The position numbers and the translations under genes are program-made. The notes beneath the pieces were generated by a model, which ran no database searches, was not told the DNA's origin, and worked only from the letters and a program-made list of their open reading frames with translations. DNA of 64,000 nt. Origin: Gammaproteobacteria bacterium. GTDB lineage: Bacteria; Pseudomonadota; Gammaproteobacteria; Steroidobacterales; Foliamicaceae. Positions 8,518-15,452 of this stretch are shown one piece after another; the stretch's first letter is position 1, and each line of letters opens with the position of its first letter. Location of the stretch: positions 396,548-460,547 of the forward strand of contig VXYS01000004.1 in the NCBI GenBank assembly GCA_009845905.1, read 5' to 3'.

Positions 8518-9216
8518 ATGCGTGCAATCACGTTCCTGGCAGCGATAGGGGCGCTTTCCCTATTCGCGGTTACGGCGCAGGCCGATGACGAAACCGTGTC
8601 CGATGCGTGCGCCGCGGCTCAGGCGGGCGTCGGGTCCGTTGCCGATGGTGGATCCCCGATCGACCTGGCGCTTTGCGCGTCGGAAGGGTCCACGAACCTG
8701 ACGACCGTTACGACAGGCAACGTCAGCCAGTCTGTCGGCCAGGTCGGCGGTGAGCCGGTCAATGTCGTTTCCAGCGAGCTTGGGAATGTCAGCGTTGCAA
8801 CAGGTCAGGTTGGCGACAAGCAGATCAACGTCACTTCCACCGACCTCGGCAATGTCACGGTGTCTGCGGGCCAGGTGGATGGTCGCGCGGTCAGCACCAG
8901 CACGGTCGAAGTCGGGAGTTCAACGGTGACGGTGGGAACCGTGGGCGAGCAGTCGATCAACCAGGTCACGACCGACGTCGGAAACTCCCGGCACACGAGC
9001 GGCCAGATCGGCGACCAGTCCGTCAACGCGGTCACGACGCAATTCGGCAACACGAGCGTTACGACGGGTCAGGTTGGCAGCGAGCCCGTGTCGCTAACGA
9101 CGGTCGAAGTCGGCAACGTCACGATCACGACCGGTCAGGCCGGTGGAAAGCCAGTCACTACCACCACCGTCAAGATCGGCAACGTCGAACACAAGATCGA
9201 CCTGCCCAGCAACTAA
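8518..9216 (+). CDS. Secreted protein of seven 22-residue repeats
   Basis: A 232-residue protein: signal peptide (residues 1-22, ending VTAQA), a short Cys-containing segment (Cys31, Cys53), then seven contiguous 22-residue repeats from residue 67 to 220 and a 12-residue tail. The repeat pattern is GN-x-x-V-x-x-GQ-V-G-x-x-x-V-N-x-x-T-T-x-V. Gly, Asn and Gln spacing and the alternation of Val and Thr suggest a beta-solenoid or an amyloid-type fibre, reminiscent of but not identical to the curlin repeat. No curli export genes are nearby. The ATG at 8518 is chosen because it follows AGGGGG and opens directly into a signal peptide; the frame stays open further upstream. I do not recognise the family. 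Confidence 0.8.
   Translation: MRAITFLAAIGALSLFAVTAQADDETVSDACAAAQAGVGSVADGGSPIDLALCASEGSTNLTTVTTGNVSQSVGQVGGEPVNVVSSELGNVSVATGQVGDKQINVTSTDLGNVTVSAGQVDGRAVSTSTVEVGSSTVTVGTVGEQSINQVTTDVGNSRHTSGQIGDQSVNAVTTQFGNTSVTTGQVGSEPVSLTTVEVGNVTITTGQAGGKPVTTTTVKIGNVEHKIDLPSN
8716..9177 (+). repeat. Seven tandem 66-bp coding repeats
   Basis: Seven in-register copies of a 66-base unit, each encoding 22 residues beginning with Gly-Asn or Gly-Ser. The copies keep the Gly/Gln/Val/Thr positions at protein level but differ at many bases, so the array looks old and kept by selection rather than freshly expanded. Confidence 0.85.
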
Positions 9217-9271
9217 GTCGCAATACCTTTTCCGAAAGACTCCGGGCCGCTCGGACAAGTGGCCACAATTA

Positions 9272-9766
9272 CTAATCTTCTCCGGCCTTTTCAAGAATGG
9301 CGCGGATTATCTCGTCCGAAAGTCTGAATCCGCTGGCCCGCAAACGGTTAAGTAATGGCCGGACACTGTGCGTCAAGCGCGCGTTCTTGGCCTCCACCAA
9401 CATACCGGCCAGACCGGTTACTGTAATTCCGTGCCGCTGGGCGTACGTTCGACCAGCCGGCTCATCCATCAGGACAAGACAAGGTCTCCCGTGTCTGATC
9501 GCTAGAGTGAGCGTGCTCGCTTCTCCAGCGTCAAGGTTAGCGAACGCGATCAGGTCAGGCTCGACATCAACGACATCGATCCAACCGTCCTGAATAGCCT
9601 CGGCTAACTCTACAGCGCCGGGCAGTTGACCGCCGGCGAGCACTTCATCACGGACCGTTGCCGTTACGGTGATTTGATCAAACAGTGTTCGGAGCAGATG
9701 GAACGCCCCGGCCGCGGCCAGACCGATCAGAGGGCTGGCGTCTGCTGTGACGAGCCTTTCCGCCAT
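9272..9766 (-). CDS. PIN-like DUF3368 toxin
   Basis: A 164-residue protein with the DUF3368 pattern: TADASPLIGLAAAG at the N-terminus (first acidic residue of the PIN active site), ATVRDEVLAGG, LDAGEASTLTLA, VLMDEPAGRTYA and a helical end. PIN domains are Mg-dependent ribonucleases; DUF3368 members pair with UPF0175-type or Phd-type antitoxins. The start overlaps the upstream antitoxin gene by 40 bases, so the two are coupled. Four acidic positions expected for catalysis (in the ADAS, RDEV, GEAS and MDEP segments) are all present, so the toxin looks intact. Confidence 0.8.
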   Translation of the reverse strand: MAERLVTADASPLIGLAAAGAFHLLRTLFDQITVTATVRDEVLAGGQLPGAVELAEAIQDGWIDVVDVEPDLIAFANLDAGEASTLTLAIRHGRPCLVLMDEPAGRTYAQRHGITVTGLAGMLVEAKNARLTHSVRPLLNRLRASGFRLSDEIIRAILEKAGED

Positions 9767-10092
9767 GCGGCGATAACCTCCGTGTCCTCATGCACGCTGT
9801 CTGCGTTTCCTCTTACTACAGGGATGCCGATTCGCGACAAATGGCTGATGAAATCGCCGATTGCGAGACCGGCGAACCGTGCGGCGTGGCCAAGAGACAG
9901 GCTCTCGTCCCGATACAGCGCCGCGGCTAGCGCCCGCCGTATACCCGGCTCTGCCAAGAGCGTATCGTCATCGAGATGCACCAGCATGGCCTGGGGTTTG
10001 TGGCGATTCAGCACCATGACAGGATGCTCGCGCGCCGCACGGAGCGCCACGGACGGGTTGTTTTTCAGTTCACGAACGCTGAAAGCTTTCAT
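9727..10092 (-). CDS. Antitoxin of the DUF3368 pair (Phd N-terminus, UPF0175-like C-terminus)
   Basis: A 121-residue protein starting MKAFSVRELKNNPSVALRAA, typical of a Phd/YefM DNA-binding N-terminus, followed by PVMVLNRHKPQAMLVHLDDD. The C-terminal half (LAAALYRDESLSLGHAARFAGL ... FISHLSRIGIPVV) matches the UPF0175 helix-turn-helix pattern that often accompanies DUF3368 toxins. It therefore looks like a fusion of two antitoxin types. The frame stays open far upstream inside the next gene, but the ATG at 10092 is the only start that gives a complete Phd domain and it has a promoter-like sequence behind it. Confidence 0.78.
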   Translation of the reverse strand: MKAFSVRELKNNPSVALRAAREHPVMVLNRHKPQAMLVHLDDDTLLAEPGIRRALAAALYRDESLSLGHAARFAGLAIGDFISHLSRIGIPVVRGNADSVHEDTEVIAAWRKGSSQQTPAL

Positions 10093-10099
10093 CGTGCCT

Positions 10100-10129
10100 A
10101 TATTATGCAGGAACTTTCTGTAGGAACAA
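10100..10129 (-). promoter_or_regulatory. Promoter-like site of the Phd/DUF3368 locus
   Basis: Reading on the minus strand, TTGTTC (10129-10124) and TAATAT (10105-10100) lie 18 bases apart, just upstream of the antitoxin ATG at 10092. Two direct repeats of GTTCCT lie in and next to the -35 element and could be the antitoxin's binding site. Confidence 0.4.
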
Positions 10130-10148
10130 AGAGGCAGATGCGCGAGTG

Positions 10149-11294
10149 CTAAGTCTCCTGCCAGACCGGAAGGCCGTCGTCTAGGGCGCTCATGAGGTTC
10201 TTCGGCTCGTAGGGTGCGTTGCCGGGATTGCGGGCGAAGCGTTTTCCGATGGACTCGACGGCGCTCGGGTGCGCGCTTTCGCCGGGGACGATGGCTCCGC
10301 CGGGGCGAATGTCGCCGCACTGCTTCGGGCCGATTTCGCGCTGGTAGGGACGCACACCAAAAAGGCGCAACGACTGGTAGCTCGCCGAAAACGAGTCTTC
10401 CAGCCTGCAGCGGTCCGCTGCTTCGCACTGCAAGCCCGCGATCGAGCCGGTGAAGTCCAGACCGTGGCGCGCGGCGCGGCCGGCCAGCCAGTCCAGAGCG
10501 ATATTCGCCAGTCCGCAATCGCGGTAACCGCCGCCGATATTGGAATGCACGCCGGCGAACCAGACCTGCTCGATGGTCTGACCCTCCGCGGGAGCGCCGG
10601 TCCACAAGTCCGGCTGAAACGGGCGCCGGCGCTCGTCGACCGCCAGCGCGTGGTACGCATGCTCCACGTTGTCGCCCAACTGCGTGTTGTGAAAGGACAC
10701 CTTCTTGCGCGTCAGCCGGCCGAGAATCGGCGTCGGGGCGCCCAGCGCGCCCACCGTGTCCCACACGCCGATGAATCGGATCGGGACCGGGCGCCGTGCA
10801 GGCTCGCCCGCTTTTTCCAGCCGATTTTGGACCATCGAGCCGTCGCGTTTGTCCGGTTGCAGGCGGTAAAGCGCATACGCTTCCGGCAACAGCCTCAGGT
10901 TCTCCTTTCTCAGCAGCCCCACAACGCCGATGAATCCCGCGAGCGAACGCACTGTATAGGCGCCCCTGCTGAACCCGAACAGGAACAGCTCGTCGCCTTC
11001 GCGCCAGTTGTTCGCGATGAAGCGATAGGCTTGCTGGATGTTCTCCGACAGCCCGCCGCCCAACCCGCCGCCGACGTACTTGTCGGCCATGCCCTGCGTG
11101 CCTACGCCGGTGTCGTAATAGACCACCTGCGGGACCTGCTCGCCGTCAACCGGCGCAAGGCCCCGCACGATCTTCAGGACATTGGTCGGCTCGGTCTCAT
11201 CGGCCGGATTGTCGTGAACCTCCTGGTCCGGCTCGTTCCAGGTCCCATCGCAGCAGATCACCAGCCGCTTGCCGCCTCTCTCCACTTGCGCCAC
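10149..11294 (-). CDS. DUF2235 alpha/beta-hydrolase (Tle1-like phospholipase family)
   Basis: A 381-residue protein with the DUF2235 signature: CCDGTWNEPDQ near the N-terminus, the nucleophile elbow GFSRGAYTVRSLAG (catalytic Ser in GFSRG), IGVWDTVGALG with the catalytic Asp, and HSNIGGGYRDCGL. This family includes type VI secretion phospholipase effectors such as Tle1, but also housekeeping members. No VgrG, PAAR or immunity gene is seen beside it, so a secretion role is not supported here. The start is a GTG at 11294; a second GTG three codons later is equally possible. Stands alone on the strand, 56 bases before the Phd/DUF3368 locus. Confidence 0.82.
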   Translation of the reverse strand: MAQVERGGKRLVICCDGTWNEPDQEVHDNPADETEPTNVLKIVRGLAPVDGEQVPQVVYYDTGVGTQGMADKYVGGGLGGGLSENIQQAYRFIANNWREGDELFLFGFSRGAYTVRSLAGFIGVVGLLRKENLRLLPEAYALYRLQPDKRDGSMVQNRLEKAGEPARRPVPIRFIGVWDTVGALGAPTPILGRLTRKKVSFHNTQLGDNVEHAYHALAVDERRRPFQPDLWTGAPAEGQTIEQVWFAGVHSNIGGGYRDCGLANIALDWLAGRAARHGLDFTGSIAGLQCEAADRCRLEDSFSASYQSLRLFGVRPYQREIGPKQCGDIRPGGAIVPGESAHPSAVESIGKRFARNPGNAPYEPKNLMSALDDGLPVWQET

Positions 11295-11410
11295 CCCTCT
11301 GCTTCATCCCAAAACAGCGCGCAAGCATACGCAAGTACAAAACTTATCGCCAGCTTGTTATTTTCGTAATTTCACTCCATTAGCGCAGGCAGGTACTTCT
11401 TCACATAGAT

Positions 11411-11716
11411 TTAGTTCACAGGAACGGGCTCAATTCGAATCGTGGTCCTGGTGCGTTTATCCAGCGCGCCAAGCATGCGCATCAGCCGGTCGAGTGTGAA
11501 GCGGCTCAGATCGGCATTGCGCAAGCGAGAAAAATCGGCTGCGGCGAACCCAGTAAGGCGGGCGGCACCTCGCACAGTCAATTCACGCTCGTCCAGGACT
11601 GCAATGACTCGAGCGGCAATAACCGCTTTGGCCTGCTTGAGATCCGCATCGGGATCTCCGAAGTCACGAAAGACATTTCCGCTTCCTCGAACTAGTTCAA
11701 CGTCTCTCTTACTCAT
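11411..11716 (-). CDS. Orphan HigA-like HTH antitoxin (COG5606 type)
   Basis: A 101-residue protein with a helix-turn-helix in the order LTVRGAARLTGFAAADFSRLRN followed by FTLDRLMRMLGALD, the pattern of the XRE/COG5606 antitoxins that follow HigB-like toxins. No HigB/RelE-type toxin reading frame is found on either side, so the partner is missing. The ATG at 11716 is chosen because the only upstream in-frame start, a TTG at 11788, lies inside the promoter and operator described separately. Confidence 0.7.
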   Translation of the reverse strand: MSKRDVELVRGSGNVFRDFGDPDADLKQAKAVIAARVIAVLDERELTVRGAARLTGFAAADFSRLRNADLSRFTLDRLMRMLGALDKRTRTTIRIEPVPVN

Positions 11717-11769
11717 TTCCGCAACGCCCGGACCCATCCAATGGGTCGCGTGTTTTCCGTCACGGTGCG

Positions 11770-11798
11770 ATGTTGTCAGATATGACAACGGCTGTCAA
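11770..11798 (-). promoter_or_regulatory. Promoter overlapping a perfect inverted-repeat operator
   Basis: On the minus strand a consensus -35 TTGACA (11798-11793) is followed 17 bases later by CAACAT (11775-11770). A perfect inverted repeat GTTGTCA-4-TGACAAC (11772-11789) covers the spacer and -10. Placement upstream of the HTH gene at 11716 fits autorepression. Confidence 0.6.
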
Positions 11799-11843
11799 TC
11801 ACTTTGGTCATATCCTTATATCGCCAATGTGCTCAACGAAAAA

Positions 11844-11917
11844 GCCCCGAGGGATCGGCCTTGCTCAAGATCGCCGGTCTTGGGAAAGACCGGGAGCAAA
11901 GCGTACTGCCTAGGGGC
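11844..11917. ncRNA. Candidate structured RNA of three nested helices
   Basis: Three nested complementary pairs: GCCCC (11844-11848) with GGGGC (11913-11917), TTGCTC (11861-11866) with GAGCAA (11894-11899), and a hairpin CCGGTCTT-GGGA-AAGACCGG (11874-11893) with a GNRA-type loop. An asymmetric internal loop of 12 and 13 bases separates the outer two. It lies between the divergent HTH promoter and the exported-protein gene starting near 11989 on the plus strand, so it may be a leader element or a small RNA. I do not recognise a known family. It lacks the T-run of an intrinsic terminator. Confidence 0.35.
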
Positions 11918-11988
11918 GAATGCCGCCTATGTTAAAACACTGCGTTATTCGCAGCAAACGCTATAGCGGCGGGAAATTCTTTGCAGTT

Positions 11989-13293
11989 ATGAACTTTTCC
12001 AATATGAAGCAAATGAGGAGGGAATTGGGGTTGTTGGGTATGGGTTCGCGGTTGCTCTGGGCGGTAGCTTTATTCGCGGCTTTCTTTGGCGGGCCTTTGC
12101 GGGCTGATTCCACTGACTTGGGCGACGCGGATTGCTTTCGGGAGCTGGCTTCGATCGACTACGGGCATTCGAGTGAAGGGCTGGAGAACAACCGGTTTCG
12201 CTATGTTTTCCAGCACACTGACGAGTATCCGTACTACAGGTTTGTCGAGGGTGTCTTTATCGGCATTCGAACTCCGGGGACCGGGCCCGGCGCCATGGTT
12301 CCGAACCGAAATTACTGGAGCTTCGTTCAGGGGCGCGAGGGCGTCGGCGCTGAGGACCACATCTCGCTGTTTCACGACATTCGGGGCGTGGCCGATGTGA
12401 GCGGCGTTCCGGTGGAGATTGATGTCGGCGGCGACTTCGCTTTCTTTCTTTACCCGAGATCGGCCACCGATTACACGACCTACCACGCGAACGCCGCCCA
12501 CGGGGGTAGCTTCAGCGTGCTCGCAACGACCGACAAAGGCGCCGAATTCATCGGCACGCGGAAATCGGGGAACTGGCGCCTGGGCGAGAACACCGTGCTG
12601 CGGCTTTACAGTTCGCGCTTCAGCCAGTGCGACGTCTGGTGCGACGGCGAATACGACGGCAAGTACCTGAGAACCGTGTTCATGGTCGAAAACACCGTAA
12701 CCGTGGGCGGCAGGACGCATCGAAGGGACAAGATCTGCAGGTTGCCCTATTACCCCCTGGTCGTGACCAACTCGACCGCGCTGCTCCCCGCAGTGCACGA
12801 CGAGCTCGCCGTGCGGGCCGACCGGATACATGCGGCCAGGGTCGTGAACGGGCTTGAACCGTCCTCTTCGGACGAGTGGACCGCGTCTTTCGAGCGGGTC
12901 GATCCTGCAGTGCTGGTGAAAGTCGCAACAATGCCCAGGGACCATCGCGGCGACTTCTCGACGGACACGCGGTTCGGGACGGTGAAGATCCGGTTCACGC
13001 GCGATTTCAGCGAGGATAACGACGACCTCAGAAGCGGGGCGTTCTATCGCGGGAATTACCGGTATTGGACCCACTCAATCGTCGGCCGGCTGCTGGTCGA
13101 CGACCGGGACCTGGGGCCGGTGACCGTCGTCAATCTCGGAGAGATCAACCAGGGCCATAACCTCAGGACGGTGGTGCTGGATCAGAAATTCCGCACGGCC
13201 GGTTCAAGCTACCGCAACGACAACGGCGGGCTGCAGTGCGGGGACAATGCCTGCGACATCGTCGTTCAAAGGCAACTGCTGAGACTGCACTGA
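11989..13293 (+). CDS. Exported protein of unknown function
   Basis: About 434 residues. A basic stretch, then a Sec-type hydrophobic segment (LLWAVALFAAFFGG) ending PLRADS; the mature part contains repeated aromatic motifs (NYWSFVQG, YRGNYRYWTHS) and cysteines that could form pairs (SQCDVWCDG; LQCGDNACD). No domain was recognised. The composition suggests a beta-rich periplasmic or surface protein. The start is uncertain: ATGs at 11989 and 12004 have no good ribosome-binding site, whereas AGGAGGGAA at about 12012 precedes in-frame TTG codons and an ATG at 12043; all give the same mature protein. Confidence 0.65.
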   Translation: MNFSNMKQMRRELGLLGMGSRLLWAVALFAAFFGGPLRADSTDLGDADCFRELASIDYGHSSEGLENNRFRYVFQHTDEYPYYRFVEGVFIGIRTPGTGPGAMVPNRNYWSFVQGREGVGAEDHISLFHDIRGVADVSGVPVEIDVGGDFAFFLYPRSATDYTTYHANAAHGGSFSVLATTDKGAEFIGTRKSGNWRLGENTVLRLYSSRFSQCDVWCDGEYDGKYLRTVFMVENTVTVGGRTHRRDKICRLPYYPLVVTNSTALLPAVHDELAVRADRIHAARVVNGLEPSSSDEWTASFERVDPAVLVKVATMPRDHRGDFSTDTRFGTVKIRFTRDFSEDNDDLRSGAFYRGNYRYWTHSIVGRLLVDDRDLGPVTVVNLGEINQGHNLRTVVLDQKFRTAGSSYRNDNGGLQCGDNACDIVVQRQLLRLH

Positions 13294-13317
13294 CGCAAGC
13301 CGCGCCAGCACCGGCGC

Positions 13318-14478
13318 TCAGTAGGCCGCCTCGTAGATCCGCAACGCGTCCTGCTCACTCACTTTTCGCGGATTGTTGACCAGCAGGCGTTGCTGCAGCA
13401 TGGCGTCGCTTGCGAGCATCGGCAGGCTGTCTTCGGGCACGTTCAGTTCGCGGAGCTTCGACGGCATCTTCAGCCGGTCCACAAGCGCCTCGAAGTAGTC
13501 GGGCAACGACTCGGAAGCGCTACCCTCGCCTGCCCCTGGCATGACGATCTCGGCAAGCGTCGCGTACTGGTCCGCTGCCGTTTCGTAGTTGAACCGCAAT
13601 ACGTGCGGCAACACCAGCGAGTTGCTGAGGCCGTGCGGAATGTGGAAGTGGCCGCCCAGCGGATAGGCGAGTGCATGGACGGCGGCGACCGGGGAGTTGG
13701 CGAACGCCTGTCCGGCCAGGAGGGAGCCGAACAGCATGGCCGTGCGCGCCGCCAAGTCGCCGCCATCGTGCACGGCTGTTTCGATATTGGCCGACATCAG
13801 TGTCAGTGCCTGCGTCGCCAGCATGTCCGAGTAGGGATTCTTGTGAATCGCGCTGGTGAAGGACTCGGTCGCATGGACCATCGCGTCGATTCCGGTCGCG
13901 GCGGTCACGTGCGGCGGCAGGCCGACGGTGAGCTCGGGATCCAGCAATGCGACGTCGGGCAGCAGTTGCGGCGCGACGACCGCGGCCTTGGTTGTGGCCC
14001 CGGTCGTGATGATGGATATGGGCGTGACCTCGGAACCGGTCCCGGCGGTCGTGGGGATCTGGACCAGCGGCAGCCTTTCGCCGGTGAGGTTGCCGATTCC
14101 GTACGCGTCGGAAAGCGCCTGCGACGAATAGCACAACGCGGCGATCAGCTTGGCCACGTCCATCGAGCTGCCCCCGCCCAGCCCGACTACCGTGCCGGTC
14201 TTCTGGTTGCGCGCGAGGTCAAGCGCGTTCAGCACGATGTCTTCCGGCGGGTCGGCCCGGACGTCCTGAAATACCGAACACGCCAGGCCCGCGGAGGACA
14301 GGCTGTCCAATGCCGCCTCGTGCAGTCCCGCCGCAATGATTCCGGGATCGGTCACCAGGAACACCTTGCCGGGGGACAGATCGGCGCAAATTTCGCCGAG
14401 CTGGCCGATTGCGCCGGGCTCACAGACGATCGAGCGCGTCGTGCTGAACCTGAGTGGTCTTATGTCTTCTGAAGTCAT
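13318..14478 (-). CDS. Iron-containing alcohol dehydrogenase
   Basis: A 386-residue Fe-ADH family protein. The NAD(P)-binding part has GGGSSMDVAKL and TTAGTGSEVTP; the metal-binding part has TGIDAMVHATESF and GGHFHIPHGLSNSLVLPH, which together supply the Asp and His ligands. Length is normal for the family. It reduces or oxidises short alcohols or aldehydes in the cytoplasm. The start overlaps the stop of the upstream esterase by 4 bases, so it is the last gene of an operon with the TonB receptor and esterase; it may process the alcohol released by ester hydrolysis. Confidence 0.9.
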   Translation of the reverse strand: MTSEDIRPLRFSTTRSIVCEPGAIGQLGEICADLSPGKVFLVTDPGIIAAGLHEAALDSLSSAGLACSVFQDVRADPPEDIVLNALDLARNQKTGTVVGLGGGSSMDVAKLIAALCYSSQALSDAYGIGNLTGERLPLVQIPTTAGTGSEVTPISIITTGATTKAAVVAPQLLPDVALLDPELTVGLPPHVTAATGIDAMVHATESFTSAIHKNPYSDMLATQALTLMSANIETAVHDGGDLAARTAMLFGSLLAGQAFANSPVAAVHALAYPLGGHFHIPHGLSNSLVLPHVLRFNYETAADQYATLAEIVMPGAGEGSASESLPDYFEALVDRLKMPSKLRELNVPEDSLPMLASDAMLQQRLLVNNPRKVSEQDALRIYEAAY

Positions 14479-15425
14479 TGTTCTGCAATGGCCTTTGCCA
14501 ACGTCTTGACGCTTTCGCCGGCGACGTCGAGCACCCCGAAGGGCATGAAGCCGTGGAACGCGGACGCGAAGTGCGTTGCGCTGACACGAACGCCGCTTTC
14601 CCTGAGCTTCTCGGCAAACAGCCTGCCTTCGTCCAGGTTCGGGTCGTGTCCGCTGGTGATGATCGTGGTCGGCGGCAGCGATTCAAGGTCGGGGATGAAC
14701 ATCGGCGACACCAGCGGATCTTCGGTGAGGGTGTCCTCATCCAGGTACCACTGCTTCGCGGCCGTCAGGCCCGCCCGTCCGACCAGGTAGTTCCCGTCGC
14801 CGAACGAGATCCTTGATGCGTAGGCTTCGTGGTCGTCGCGCAGGTCGAGGAACGGGTAAAGGAGATAGAGCGCGTTCACGCGGTAGTCCGTCTGCCGCGC
14901 AATCTGCCAGGAAACGGCCGTCGCCAGGGCGGCGCCGGCGCTGTCGCCCATGGCGCCGATCCGCTCGGGATCGATTCCCAGCGCATCGCTGTTCTCGAAG
15001 GCCCAGAGCGCGGCCTCGTAGCAGTCCTCGTGGGCGGCGGGAAACTTGTGTTCCGGGGCACGGCGAAAATCGACCGAGAGATAGTGCGCCCCGGTCTCCG
15101 CGCTCAGTCGCTGCACGAATCCGTCGTAGCTGTCCATGTCGCCGACGCTCCAGCCGCCGCCGTGAAAGAACAGCACCAGTTTCGTCTTCGAATCGGCGGG
15201 GGCGCGACTCCCCCGGTAGAAGCGGGCGGGGATTTCCCTGTCACCGGTCGGGATCCGGAAGTCCCGCGTTTCGACGTCATTGGCCCTTTCTCCGAGGAAG
15301 GTCTCCATCAGCGCAGCCGTGTACTTGCGGCCTATGGCGACCGGGTCGCTTTCGGAAGCCAGGATTCCCATCAGGATGCCCTGGGCATTCTCAAGCAGCT
15401 CGGCGCACTGCCGGTCAATCATCAC
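14475..15425 (-). CDS. HSL-family alpha/beta-hydrolase (esterase)
   Basis: A 316-residue protein with the hormone-sensitive-lipase family layout: oxyanion motif FFHGGGWSVGD, nucleophile GDSAGAALA, catalytic Asp in SGHDPNLDEG and His in SAFHGFM. No signal peptide, so cytoplasmic. It lies 27 bases after the TonB receptor and overlaps the Fe-ADH gene by 4 bases. The set suggests uptake of an ester, its hydrolysis, then oxidation of the alcohol. The exact ester is unknown. Confidence 0.9.
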   Translation of the reverse strand: MMIDRQCAELLENAQGILMGILASESDPVAIGRKYTAALMETFLGERANDVETRDFRIPTGDREIPARFYRGSRAPADSKTKLVLFFHGGGWSVGDMDSYDGFVQRLSAETGAHYLSVDFRRAPEHKFPAAHEDCYEAALWAFENSDALGIDPERIGAMGDSAGAALATAVSWQIARQTDYRVNALYLLYPFLDLRDDHEAYASRISFGDGNYLVGRAGLTAAKQWYLDEDTLTEDPLVSPMFIPDLESLPPTTIITSGHDPNLDEGRLFAEKLRESGVRVSATHFASAFHGFMPFGVLDVAGESVKTLAKAIAEQ

Positions 15426-15452
15426 GTTCGCCCCTCGCGGCCTTGCGGCGCT

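Noticed and set aside
8716..9177. CRISPR-like array
   Set aside because: The 66-base periodicity is in frame, has no spacers and codes for a secreted repeat protein.
10149..11294. Type VI secretion effector locus
   Set aside because: DUF2235 fits Tle1, but no VgrG, PAAR, chaperone or immunity gene is present.
11874..11893. Rho-independent terminator
   Set aside because: The 8-bp hairpin is followed by GAGCAAAGC, not by a T-run, and lies upstream of the plus-strand gene.
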